Shown: piece by piece, positions 47,601 to 59,851 of the stretch
Layout: each line of letters starts with the position of its first letter
Numbering within the stretch: the stretch's first letter is position 1
Assembly (NCBI GenBank): GCA_030562195.1
Contig: JAUJPP010000007.1
Coordinates: 2,046,001-2,110,000 of the forward strand
Direction of reading: 5' to 3'
Length of the DNA: 64,000 nt
DNA from: Nipponacmea schrenckii
Lineage: Eukaryota; Mollusca; Gastropoda; Lottiidae
The notes under the pieces: model-generated
What the model was told of the DNA's origin: nothing
What the model saw: the letters and a program-made list of their open reading frames with translations, nothing else
The model's database searches: none
Translations under genes and position numbers: made by a program

Positions 47601-50012
47601 CAGTGACAGGATTAAAGAACCATATATTATAAGTCATTATAGATAAAGTACAACAACCAAATCCTGGTGTATCTCTAATGAAACACATCCAATATGACTG
47701 TAGTTTACTTGACCATGTTAAATTTGGACTAGAGGCTTGTGTATTGGGTATAATAATTTCTAATGGTGTGGTTTCTTTTGTCTCTCTCATACACATATCC
47801 GACTTTTTACTAATGATAATTTGATTATTATAATCAATAGCAACCAATTCTTGTCCATTACTGTCCACAAACTGAAATATAGTTGGAGTTTTGGTTTTTA
47901 CACCATCTGTGATAGAATAAGTTTCCTTATTTTCATATGGAGAATTTTCACCACAGTAGGTCTGCATTTCAGATTTTTGAATTATTGTTTCAAAAACAGG
48001 CGGTTTTAAATCCTTTTTTTTCTCTTGTGGATGAATGGCATGTTCATTGAGGTCCACATTTGGCTCCAAATCAAAAGGCTGAGATTTTTTATTTTTGTTT
48101 TCTCCAGTTATTGTGTCATCAGCTTTCTTTTGGACTGAATTCTCATATTCTATTTTCTCTGAATTCCTAGAATCAATGGATGAATCTGGTTTTGGTTTTT
48201 CTGTTCTTCTCATCCTAATGGTGACTTTTGATATTTTATTATCAATTGTAACTTCTTCGTGTGATTTTGAATCAACCGTCCTTACAGAAAGTGTTCTGTC
48301 AGCCATATCTTCATCATTCAGACTTTGAGGTTCATCAGATATCACTCGATCTGGACTTTGATATAATATTGGACTAACAGAATTGACTTTATCTCTCAAC
48401 AACTCCAATTCTATCTTAGTTCTTATTGAGGATGATTCATCATCTTGGACTGGGTGGAAAGCAGTTTCAGTATGTTCAGTATCAGTGATTACTACTGGTG
48501 GTGTTTGGAAATGTTGATGTATAAATTGAGAACATGTTGATGGTTGATATAATGAATTATAGAAGTGACTATGATATGTATTTGAATATAGATGAAATTG
48601 AAATGGTCTAGATTCTGAGATAACAACTCTATGAAACTGAACAAATGTCTTGGTTTTCCACTGTATGTGAAATGAAATGAGTTTACCAAATGTAACTGGG
48701 ACTGTGATAACTGTTAATATTTTATTCACACCAGATGGCACTTTAATTTGAACATAGAGTGGTCCTTGATTATTATCTGTATAATGTATTATCTGTAAGA
48801 AATCAAATCATGTATAATATAAATACGAAATAATATAAATGTATTATATTGAACCAAAGAAAAGCAACAAGAAACACAATCATTGGGTTGGATTGTCCAT
48901 ATTGGATGTATTGAACCACATTTTTTTGAGATCATTGTCAAGCCAACATGTTTTAATATGATTTCTGTTTGTAAGTTCATTAGACAGATCAAAATAAAAC
49001 ATAATCCTGGTCAAATTCTCTCCAATTTTAGTTTAGGTATGTTGATATATGAGTTCATGATATGCTAACAGTTTGAAAATTTACAAATAACAGGCCTACC
49101 TTTTTCCTGATTTTTAAAATCCTAAATACCAGAACACCTTTCTGTTGCATAGATTCTAAATCTCCTATTAGGTCTAAATATTTCATATAAAACTGAAATA
49201 TATAATAATATGTAGGCCCAACCCACAGGCACCAGATTCTGGTAAAAAAAAAAAAAAAAAAACGTAGATCTATTTAGTTTTGGTATTAAGATTAATAGAC
49301 TATAACTAGATCTTGATACTTTTTTTTTTTTTTTTTTTTTACCAGAATCTGGTGCCTGTGGCCTAACCATCCCAACACAACAGTAATTATCATCACCTTG
49401 TTTTGTTGCACTTTTACTATTTCTTTTGCAATATTTACACAAATACAAAGGGGGACTGTTGTAGGCCTATGGCTACATATTACAAGGGAAGTTATAAAAG
49501 GATTAGAAATTATCAAAAAGTTTTATACTATCAAGATTTCTGTGAACTTAAGGTGACTTATCATTAACTTCTTCCTTAACTTGGTTTCTTACTTACAATA
49601 TAAGCTTGATTTATATCTTCATCATGAATTGATACATTATATAATTCTTTCTTCCACACTGAACCATACTCTAGAAAACTGAAATCTATAGAAAACAAGA
49701 GATCAACACTATTATCATACACTGTTCAATATTTCAGTGGATCAACAATGACTGTTATCACTGCTATGCCAGGTGAGTTATTTACCATCATATAGACAGT
49801 GTCAATAATAGCTCGACCTGTAGGCCTATGGTAATTGATAACAAATCTATATCAGTAATCAAAGAAACCAAAAAAAGTATAATTAATACTTCACTCTTAC
49901 CATCTTCCGATTTATTTGTGAATTTTCTCCCAAATTTGCCGAAGCACATTCCACTTTTCAGAAAAATGATAACAACAATAAATGTCAAATCAGTAGATGC
50001 ATACAGCTTCAT
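44660..50012 (-). CDS. Secreted endonuclease/exonuclease/phosphatase (EEP) family protein
   Basis: Eleven exons join in frame to 748 codons: 50012-49901, 49685-49597, 49192-49100, 48792-47557, 47420-47298, 47033-46915, 46088-46013, 45813-45668, 45358-45253, 44991-44915, 44729-44660. Residues 1 to about 25 (LTFIVVIIFLKSGMCFG) form a signal peptide. A poorly conserved region follows, with a Ser/Asp/Lys-rich acidic stretch (about 190-400). The EEP catalytic domain occupies about 480-748. Every key motif is present: TYNIW (N487), GLQEVR (E524), FNTHLSLS (H623), LGDFNAE (D654, N656), IDYIF and SDH (731-733). It should therefore be an active Mg-dependent phosphodiesterase or nuclease, probably outside the cell or in the secretory pathway. 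Intron 6 appears to use a GC donor, the only non-GT donor in the model. The gene converges on TTF2. The substrate is unknown. Confidence 0.85.
46184..46896. repeat. 76 bp tandem repeat, 10 copies, in EEP intron 6
   Basis: GATATCATATTTAAATATTA followed by CTTACATACAAGGCAG, AAATGTTACTATTTAGATGT and GTAATAAATGATTTACTACA repeats every 76 bases, with starts at 46184, 46260, 46336, 46415, 46491, 46567, 46643, 46719, 46795 and 46870. Copies are about 95% alike. On the gene's strand each copy contains GTATGTAAGT (a consensus 5' splice site) and CTGTAG (a possible acceptor). Confidence 0.95.
49214..49365. mobile_element. Short hairpin element with poly(A)/poly(T) arms, in EEP intron 2
   Basis: CCACAGGCACCAGATTCTGG followed by TAAAA(n) at 49215-49261 is matched in inverse by TTTT(n)ACCAGAATCTGGTGCCT at 49320-49362. 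The centre includes the complementary pair AGATCTA/TAGATCT. This could be a MITE or a back-to-back pair of poly(A)-tailed fragments. Confidence 0.7.
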
Positions 50013-51449
50013 GATGAATTGGAGTTAAAAGACAATAGATTGGCAGCCATTGTCTTCTATTTCTAATCAATAATTCAAAGATTTCGTGAGAGTTTCGGTC
50101 GATTTTTATTTGAATTAACTCAAGAACCAACATGTTGTATACAAGCCTGGATAATGTTATCATTCATTGGGAGGTAACCCACAAGATACTGTTATCTTGA
50201 GACCACAGTACTCATATTTCAACATGCCAGTACCCCGTTTCGAAATCGAATAAAAATTATATTTCTTTTTTTGTACATGCGAAAGACATTTGATGTTAAT
50301 ATTGAGGCAATGTTGGCAGCAGTGTTGCCCATATAATTATTCTGCTTTATAACTTTTAATCTACATAAAATCGAACTTAAAAATATTAAAACATAATCTG
50401 AAACATGTTGTTAATCATAGTTTCGCACTATGTGATCTTCGGTCGAAAATCAAACTTTTAATATCTTTTAAGTTTATTTAACCGACTTCGAAGATTAACT
50501 GAGTCATTCCAAGATTGATACTCGATACCCCATAAGCTTAGTGGTATTTCCCAGCATTTAACAAACGACGATTTGTTGTAGGCCCTAATCATCAATATCA
50601 ATTCCAAGGTTTGTAACTATACAGGCCATTTGTTACACTATACGCCCTGATGTGTTGTGTGAAGTCAACATTGATTATGCCTACATGATGTGCTATTCGA
50701 GCTTTTTCTCGCGCCTATGTATAATGGTCCTGGGGCTCTCTTAAACTTGTATCACGCCGTGATATAATCCGTAACTTGCAAGTTCATGGGAGTTCAAATT
50801 CTGCTGCCACCAAATAAACTCCTCCAGGCTTAAAGACATAACATAACACAACGTGAAGCCTATTTGTTAATACAAATAAAGGATCTATATTTCAACAATA
50901 GTCTTGTCTCTAAATTAAACACCCACAAGATGGAAAGTGTCACACATTATGGTGTTTGAAATGAATTTTATTAATCAAGCAGCACTGGATGGAGTTTATT
51001 TATCTTGAATTTTTATTAGCTGTTACCACGAAGATCAGAACACAAGGGAAATGTTTACTTTAGGATAGTTTGGATTTATTGTCAATTTGAGTTATATAAT
51101 ACCCAACGACCTGTTGCGTGCATAGAGGTACGGAAGAACCAAAGATTTGTGAAACTCTCTAACCTATCAGTATCGGTAGAAAGTAACTGATTTGCCAGTC
51201 TAGGTTCCAAAATCAAGCAACGCAAGACAACACAATATAACAGGACATGTAAGTTGTTAAATCAAGAAAAAAAAATTGAAGACAATAAAAAAACAGCAAT
51301 AAACTGAGTTAAAATGAATTAATAACAGTCTCAATTTATTAGTACATCGGTTATTATCGAAACACAAACCCTAAGGATAACAAGCAAGCGCCCAACTTTA
51401 CCAGAGCATATGATTCTAGGAAATAACTATACATGCGCTGTTTATCAGA
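50013..51449. other. Upstream flank of the EEP gene, no supported gene
   Basis: The promoter and 5' UTR of the EEP gene should lie in the first few hundred bases. I could not pick a convincing promoter motif. No coding exon is visible beyond that. Confidence 0.4.
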
Positions 51450-51738
51450 AAATGAAAATCAAATGAATTAAGTTTTACGTCCTACTCTTCTACACCTCAT
51501 GGGCTAATGCCATGCAATGAGGGAATTTTGCCAGGACAGCGGCATTAGCCTACTCGTTATAAAATTTTCAGCTGTCGAGGGATCTTTAACGTGTACAGCA
51601 TAATAGCATACGAGCCTCGGTTTATTGTCCCTCCGACCTGCACCACTGACAAGGGGAAACCGGGCTGAAAAATCGGAAAGTTCATCTAGATCTTTGCCGG
51701 GATTGAACCCTGGACCTTCGGGTTAGCGAGCAAGCGTC
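51450..51738 (-). mobile_element. SINE copy, head truncated
   Basis: On the minus strand it matches the SINE at 7974-8346 from GACGCTTGCTCGCTAACC through the B box (GGGTTCAATCCC), the CACGTTAAAGATCCC block and the tail (AGTAGGACGTAAAACTTAAT). The first ~25 bases with the A box are missing, and the copy has several small deletions, so it is older. Confidence 0.85.
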
Positions 51739-53530
51739 ATGATGCACACGATCCGACGATTTTCGATGTGTATTTCTTCCAATTTATAAGTGATATCCAT
51801 GTGACAAGAGCATTCTTACTTCTTCAATAGACGTCTTGGCCTAGAATTCAACCGATGACGTCGGACCTCTATTTTTAAAATAATCCATTGTTGGCCTTCC
51901 AGAATTAGATTTTACCGGGCAGATGTAAAGGTCTTTAGTGTATACAGTACACCATGTGTCAAGGGATTGCTAATGCTAAATTAGTTTGTGAACAGACGTA
52001 ATGATCTTTTAGTTTCTTAATCCTCTTCATCTCCTTGACCCATCCGCCCTGTGGTTAAGTTTAGATTAACTATGAATAGAATGGTCGTTCTGTAACTTTG
52101 ATGTATGTTGAATATTTCTAGTCTCTGTAGTAATCAGACAGTCATTATAGAGGACAATTATCAAATACCAAATCAATTTATTTGATTAGAGTTTCATCAG
52201 TAGAAGTCATTATAACCCAAATGTTTCTCACAACACCAAGACGCCATGTAAGCTTCTTACACAGACTTAATGTGAAATTTACAAATTGAAAAGTTCGATA
52301 AGTTAGTGTTATGGTCCTCCTCACGAACTAGTTAATCGATTTTGTTGATCTTTGGCAAAACATTGTTCACTAGTATAGCCGCTTCTGAGTTAAATGATAG
52401 CAAAGTAATTCAGGCAATAATTTTGTCGGTTAGAGTGCCAAGAAAAGCCTTTGGCGGCTTAGTGAATTAGTCGGTGGCTAAATAATCTAGGCATTTTCAG
52501 GCTTGTCTGAAGTTTTTTAACCATTGTTTCTCTCGCTATTGGTTTAGAAACAAGATATCTTTTTAAAAAAAAATAGCACAGTCATGACAGGCAATACAAA
52601 TGATAATTGTCATTGAAAACAGAAAATATTACTTTGATATTGATCCTGTTGTTCTTAATTAGTTCAAGTTTCGATTAATTTTGTTTTTCTTCTGTTAAAC
52701 TGGAGGGAGAAATTCTGATTATTGAAACCTTTACAGAGATACATGACAAAACCATGGGTTTCTCACGTTTCACTAACACGGATACTAAACCCTTTATCAG
52801 TAATTATTATCTCACCAATATTCCAGTTAAAATATTAACTCACCTAAAGATAACGACGAATTTCTTGTTTTATTATTTGATTTTGTTTTATAATATTAAC
52901 TGTCTCTAAGTTTATCGACAAATTGGGATGAGACAAGACAAAATTCGACAAAGGTCCGAATCTTATAAAAGTGGTCTGAGTCTTTGAAGATTGTAATTAA
53001 AACAATATACTAGTAATATTATAAATGAAATTACATAACATATTTTTAGCGTAAAACAATTTCAAAGTATGTGCTGGAAAGGTACCTATCGGTCGTGATT
53101 TGAAAGCATTTTGTGTGATTTCAATGTTTTATAAGTATATTGTTCATTTATAAATGGCAAGAAGGGACAACGTAGTTTAATATCTCCTGGAAATTTAGGC
53201 ATGGTAGGTATTGATTTATATCATGACAAGTTCTAAATTTTCTATCGTGACGATAGATTTTACGTTATTTCTATGTTATCTTATGGCCCTACAAGTAAAT
53301 AACCTTCTTGGAGAGAAAGTGTCACGAGAGACTTGTCAACTAAGCTAAAACTGGTGTAAACCCATTAGGCTTTAGTTATAAATTCAATACAACATAGTAT
53401 AAAAACAAATTCTGTAACTCAGTTGGCAATAAAACTGTTTAATCAAGCTACCAAATATATACATTATACAATTTACGTGTACATCACATTTAATACGATA
53501 TGTTTAGGCTATTTCTTCAAATGAAAACAG
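51739..53530. other. No supported gene
   Basis: AT-rich, no recognisable exon or repeat family beyond single short matches. Confidence 0.4.
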
Positions 53531-53562
53531 TGGAGCCGTGGTGGCTCAGTTAGACGCTTGTA
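53531..53562 (+). mobile_element. SINE head fragment
   Basis: GGAGCCGTGGTGGCTCAGTT followed by AGACGCTTG matches the tRNA-like 5' end of the SINE (A box region) and then diverges. It is either a 5' fragment or a tRNA-like relic. Confidence 0.55.
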
Positions 53563-55644
53563 TTCTCCTTTGGGAGGGTACCAGATTTACTTCCCAATTC
53601 TATAAGTTATGACGTTGAAGAAATAATTCGAGATAAGCAACTTTAGTTATGCTGCCAGTACTTTCCTCATTTATTATAACAAGGCGTAATCTTACTCGTT
53701 AAAGGATTATAGTGGACAAAAGATGTAATTTTGAAGAGAAAGATAATTTGAATAAAAATAAGTTTGTCCCAGACTATCAGGCATTTCTAGTACCGTAAAT
53801 GGTCTTAATAAAAGTCAGATATTGATAAAATACAGGTTTTATCTGGTATCTTGACATTATCCACTAAGACATAATTTTAAAAATTATTTAAGATTACTTA
53901 TAGATAATCGGATTTAAAGTCTCAGCAGCATTGTTAAGAATTCCAATTATTTCGAAAAATTCTCTTTAAAAGATATTGCCAAATCTTTGCATTGTTCTAA
54001 AGTACTAGTATAATGAAAATATAGAACCTCATTATATCTTATTTTCTTTACTTGGCAATTCGTTAAAAAAAAAACAACCATGGCAGCGTCGATATTTCAC
54101 ACTAATAGTCTAATTTATTGTATAAACTAATACGAAATAAACACAATCACTTAATTTAGCATAATATACCGTCTTCGTATCACAAATCCGCGTTTCGAAA
54201 TTGTCTCGAGAGAATATGACAAATAGGAGGTGTGGTTTAAGCACGATGATATATAACTCTATGCAATATGGCAAGAAAAAATGTGTTGGGAAAATAAATA
54301 TTTGATTGTGTTGTAAAAGATCCTCGTATCTACATGATACTGATAGATACATGGTCGAATACACGTATTTCTGTTCCGCAATGTGAATTTTTGATTTATT
54401 TTAAAGATGGTATATTCACTAAAAGACATGTACATTGACAACCTGATTTTAAAATTTAAACTGAAATTGGAAGTTACATTCTGGTTTTGAATACATGTCA
54501 AACTTCTGCTACTAATGATTTTTTTTCTAGGAAGTCTGGCATTTAGAAAACCTTTTTTTAGAATATCCTGAGTATACACCTCAGGACGAATGTAAAACAT
54601 GAATGAAACCTAAATGTAAAAACAGTATTGCAGTTGCTATTGCTATGTCTGTATATCAGGCCCGTAGCCAGCCTGAATACGTGACAGCGCTACACCTTAT
54701 GATCGGACTTTCCGCGTTCCGACGATCCACGCCCATCCGTTTCCGCAAACACATACCGCGTGCCGATAAATTGTGATAGGCAAATGAATTAAGGGACCAG
54801 ATCTTTTTCCTCGTTCTGTTTGCGAGTTTCGCACGCAGCGTGTCTGGAAAAACGCAGCTGGGTATGGGCATATTTAGTTTGCTCAAAGGAACAAGTGTTT
54901 CACAAAACAGAAATTTAGAAGATTAAACGTACTGAAGAATATAGCCAACTACTATCAAGTTCTGAAACTGTGTGTATTTGTTCTTCAAAGTAAAACAATT
55001 CAGTGTTTCTACACAAGCCTGGGTGGGGTTTCTATCAGGAGGGATGTTGAGCTTCAGAAGACATTATATATTATTATGATATAAAGTTTCCAATTGATCA
55101 ATTAGACTATGTTATATCTTATCAACATTTCGTATTATAGTATAGATAATAGCATAGCCCATTCAACAGAATGGAAAATTACACTTCATTTTGGGTTAAA
55201 TGACAACTGTATAGTTAAATAGTTTTCGACATTCCTGGTAAATCGAAGTTCTCGAATTCACTTCATATGATTTTAGCTATTTATCTAAGGAAATGCTATT
55301 GATGTTGTGTAAGCTGATTGCTAAGCAATTTTATTTTTAGTAATCAGTTTTATGAACTGATATAAATAGTCAATACATCACTTGAAACATTCTATTTCAT
55401 TAAAGGAATTTGTCTATATCCAGGATTCTATTTCACTTTAATACGCGCATAATATGAAATCATGATGTCTTCTATATTCTCATTCTTATGGTTCGTTTTG
55501 TAAAATTGAAACACACAAATAATGGCTTGTGGTTTAAAATCCCTTGAATCCAAACCATTTTGAATTTAAACGCTATCGCATGGTACATTTTCATCCAATT
55601 TATTTGCTGAATTGATACATATTTTATTATTGATATGAATTTTA
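53563..55644. other. No supported gene
   Basis: No exon with family motifs. A block at about 54656-54890 is less AT-rich and opens with CAGGCCCGTAGCCAGCCTGA, resembling a DNA-transposon terminal repeat, but no partner end was found. Confidence 0.4.
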
Positions 55645-56985
55645 AACAACTAGAGCCGTTGAATGAAACTTGCTGTGATCAGATATATTTATAAGATCTT
55701 GGAAAATGTTCGAAATTGGAGATTTTTCGATGAACGGTTTTTGAGTTATTGGACTTGACTTAGACAAAACTCGTCAAAATTGGCTAATGAACGCGATAGA
55801 GATTACAATTTTCATCCGATTTGAATGAAACTTGCTGTGATTATTTATATTGATGAGATCTCGGAAAAGTTCGAAATTGGGGATTTTTCGATTAACTTTT
55901 TTGAGTTACAGCACTTGACTGAGTCAAAACGCGTCAAAATTAGCTTGTGAACGCGACGGAGACTACAGTTTTCATCGGATTTGAACGAAATTAGGCGTTT
56001 CACAACTAGAGCCGTACGCATTACGGAAATGAAGCAGTGCATTGCATCGTAACGAACGCATTTATCCTATGAATCACGCGCATGAAAATTGAATTAACTT
56101 GCTGTGATCAGATATATTTATATGATCTTAGAAAATGTTCGAAATGGGAGATTTTCCGATGAACGTTTTTTTAGTTATTGCACCTGCCTTAGTCTAAACG
56201 CGTCAAAATTGGTTTGTGAACGCGATAGAGATTAACATTTCCATTGGATTTGAATGAAATTTGGTGTGATCATTTATATTCATAAGATCTTGGACAAATT
56301 TGATAGTGACGATTTTTCGAAGAACCTTTTTTGAATTATTCCCTTGAGACAACAGTTTTCATTTGATTTGAATGAAAATTAGTGTGAACATTTATATTGA
56401 TGAGATGTTGGATAAGTTTAATAGTGACGACATATCGGTGAACGTTTTTAGTTATTGTGCTTGACTATGTCAAAACGCGTTGAAATAGACTTGTGAATTC
56501 GATAGACAATACAGTTTTCATCTGATTTGAATGGAATCCGTTGTGATCAATGAAGATGATGAGATCTTGGTCAAATTCGAAATTGACGATTTTTCGATAA
56601 GGTATTTTTGAGTTATTGCACATGACTTAGACAAAACGCGTCGAAATTGGCTTGTGATTGCGATAGACAATACAGTTTTCATTTGATTTGAATGAAATTT
56701 GGTGTGATCATTTTTATTGATGAGATTTTGAACATGTTCAATATTGACGATTTTTCGGTGAACTATATTTGAGTTATCACCCTTGACTTAGTCCATACAC
56801 ATGAAAATTCGCTAGTTAATTATGCAATAGAGACTACTAGTTTTCATCTGATTTGAATGAAATTTGGTGTGAACAATTATATTGATGAGAACTTGGATTA
56901 AACCTTAATAATGAAAAAGTTTCTGCCTGTGTTAAAACAGAAAATATACTCTAACGTGGGCGTATCTTGCTGGGCAATCGCTTGT
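55645..56985 (+). mobile_element. Pearl-like element with ~160 bp core array (distinct subfamily)
   Basis: About eight diverged ~160 bp units carry the phrases TTTTTGAGTTATTG.ACTTGAC, CAAAACGCGTCAAAATTGGC, GAACGCGATAGAGA and GATTTGAATGAAACTTG. The end ACGTGGGCGTATCTTGCTGG followed by GCAATCGCTTGTT matches the other elements' 3' hairpin. Units are more diverged than those at 22-25 kb and lack the (GTCC)n tract. 'CACAACTAGAGCCGT' phrases at 55650 and 56002 suggest two joined arrays. Confidence 0.75.
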
Positions 56986-59331
56986 TAATAATACGAAAGT
57001 TTAAAACGACGAAGCTTCATTGAACAACGTTACAACATCAACCTTATTATCTTTCTATCACAATATAACAAGGTGGGTTGGTTGGTAGATGACAAATGAT
57101 GATATCGCAAACTAGGTACTTGTTGGTATTCGTAGTAGTTGGTAGTTGGATTGGTTCAAATTAGATGATTATATGCTGTTGGTTTGGTTGTTGATAATTC
57201 TTGATGGTGTGGCGTGAATTATTCGATCTTCTTCATTCCAAACTCGTTCTGATCGTGGTTTTTATTAGTGATTTGGATTGGTTTGGTTTGGTTAGATTAC
57301 CTAATTACTATTGGAAAACTCGAAGATCTAAAAAAAAAACAGAGGAGAAAAAGATGGGAAAGTTTTCTTCAAAAGTGCGAAAGATATTCTCGGATGTTTC
57401 TGCAATGTAGTTAAAAGTGTAAAGAAATTTTGAGAAACTTTTTTAGATTTTAACTAGCATATATACCCCAATGTTTCTTTTGTTAGTTCGCACTGGTCAC
57501 CGTTTATATACACAAAACGTTTTTTAAAAGAATTTTAGCTAGAATTTTATTGTGTTCTATACTTAATTTAAAATTTAGGTTATTCGCGCGAGATTCAAAA
57601 ACCGAGCAAAATCACTTCTTTAGCAATTTATCGACTTTTTGCACATTTTCCAATATTCTATATCCAGTTCTATCTAGACCACACATGTATAATTAATGCA
57701 TTTCAAATGTTGCTGTAAACATAACAGTTTCTGCACAGTACGCTACACAAAATTGCATTTTTCAAAACTTAAGAAAACAAAGCAGTGCGTTCATAGAACA
57801 CATTGCAATAACGATCTTTCGACGTCGTTAAATATTATGATTCTTGATAAGATAGCCATGAGGAAAATCTCTGGTTTCCAAAGGAGTCGAACCCCATAAT
57901 CTAGACTGTCAAAATATTTCAATATATTAAAAATATTAGGTTAATGTAAAGTCGTTATCTCCGTATAATTAATACATTTGTATATACATGTTTCCTCAGA
58001 TTTAATCTGGAAATGATATTGTTGTGAAATCAGCTCACATTGTTTATAACAATACACTTTATATATTGATAAACCTATATATATTGATGAAGGTAGAGTC
58101 TAAGTTTGGTAGTAATACTATATCTTGCTAGTAATACTGTTTCTTGGCAGCAATACAGTCTCATTCATAAAACCGGGTACCGTCTCTACGACATGAAATA
58201 CAAAATCAATAGACAACACTAAAACTCTACTTCATGTGATATTCCCATCACTGGTTCGTTCACTACACCACACTAAATTGTCAACTCAACAAAGATCTGT
58301 AATTGATATTTTATAATGCTATAAATATTGGAAACAGTAACAGTAAGTAACGATTAATTTTATGTAATATGAACAGATTTATTTGTGGTCAAAATTCAGA
58401 TGTGGTTTTGTGGCTTATTTAATACGGGGTTTGAGTAAACCACAGAAGTTAATGGTGTTGAAATGTGAAACATACATGTATAGATAACAATTGTAATTTT
58501 TAACACATAATAAAGATGAATAATGAGTACCGATGATACGAATAAAAACTGATATCTCTTTCTATTTGTACTTCATAGCTACAAGATGACACTTTGCTTT
58601 ACCTTTTATTAATAGTCTAAGACCTAAATAAATGTAGTTACATGTATTTTTAATATGATCTGAAAACTTTAGTTTTTGAATATCATTGAAACATATTTAG
58701 ATAATGGACATTAAAATCTGCTAATGGGGAAGTGTCATAGAAAGTAATGACAATGCTGACAAGATGTAAATGACTCACATATGTAACTATTCCCCTTGAG
58801 ACTAAAAAAAACAGTACTCATGATCTGACTAATTTGAAAATGCTACCTTTTTTTGTAAGGCGAATGTACTGCGAATGACATTTATGAAAACTAAATAATA
58901 GCTATTATAAAGAATAAAGGTCATTTCGAGTCTTTTTGGTTTTTCGTAAATATACTTCTCTCTCAAAATGACATTAAGGATGTACGGAAGTTAATCTTAC
59001 CTATAACATTCACGGGTCATTAATTTACGTTTGTTGAACAATCATTCTTTTGTATATGGGCACTCTACACTTAATTATTAAAAGATGGCAAGCTTGGCAA
59101 ACGTAATGTACTAGTATTGTGTGAAATTCAAGCATATTTAGCATATTTGCCATATTAGTGATGCTAATTCGTGTGATTGACATTTAATGCATAAACTATT
59201 TATTAAATGCTTTTGTCACATTTCATTCCTGTTTCGGCCATCATGCCAATCAACAAATGAAAATTGGTCTCGGTAGATTGCACTGCAGAATGTGTAGCAA
59301 TCGTTCCGAATATCGCGGAATGTAATCGATA
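56986..59331. other. No supported gene
   Basis: Includes a GGTT/TTGG-rich stretch (about 57070-57300) of low complexity. No exon is recognised. Confidence 0.4.
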
Positions 59332-59730
59332 ACTGCGTTTCCACTTGGAATTATGAAGTAAAGCTAGCTTTAAAGCCAGCTTTTTTGCCGAACACGCTGT
59401 GTTTCCACTTAGTTTATCTGGTTCCCGAACCACTTTAGTCTAGACAAAAAGTGGCACATTCTTGATAGGACGCGATGTACAAGACTACCGATGTCGCGTG
59501 TGAGGCCGTAAAACTGGTACTTCTAGATTGTCGAACGAGAAAATGCCGGCTTTTTGCGTTTCCACTTGTTAAAAAAGCCAGCTTTAAAGCTAGCTTTCAT
59601 TCGGCCCCGATAAATTGCCAAAGACAAAAAAAGGAGGTTTTCGGTTCCCGAACCGTAATGGTTCGGCAATTTAAGTGGAAACACAGAAAAGCTAGCTTAA
59701 AGCCGGCTTTTTGGCCAAGTGGAAACACGG
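59332..59730. mobile_element. ~400 bp element with CTGCGTTTCCACTTGG inverted ends
   Basis: ACTGCGTTTCCACTTGG at 59332 is inverted as CCAAGTGGAAACACGG at 59715-59730. Inside, AAAGCTAGCTTTAAAGCCAG, TGTTTCCACTTAG, GGTTCCCGAACCA and their inverses recur (59590-59700), so the inside is itself built of palindromic modules. No coding capacity. It fits a MITE of unknown superfamily. Confidence 0.7.
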
Positions 59731-59851
59731 TTGATGTAATAACGATAACAGAGAATATTCACATTTTCATTCCATATTTGTGAAAAAGTTATGAGCTGAA
59801 GTTTTTACTTTCCTAGTAACATTTCTCGTGTGAAAGGGTGAGGGTATGTGT

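Noticed and set aside
54656..54886. 76-codon minus-strand open frame in a less AT-rich block
   Set aside because: It starts at a CAGGCCCGTAGCCAG transposon-end-like motif, has no family motifs and is probably a transposon scrap.
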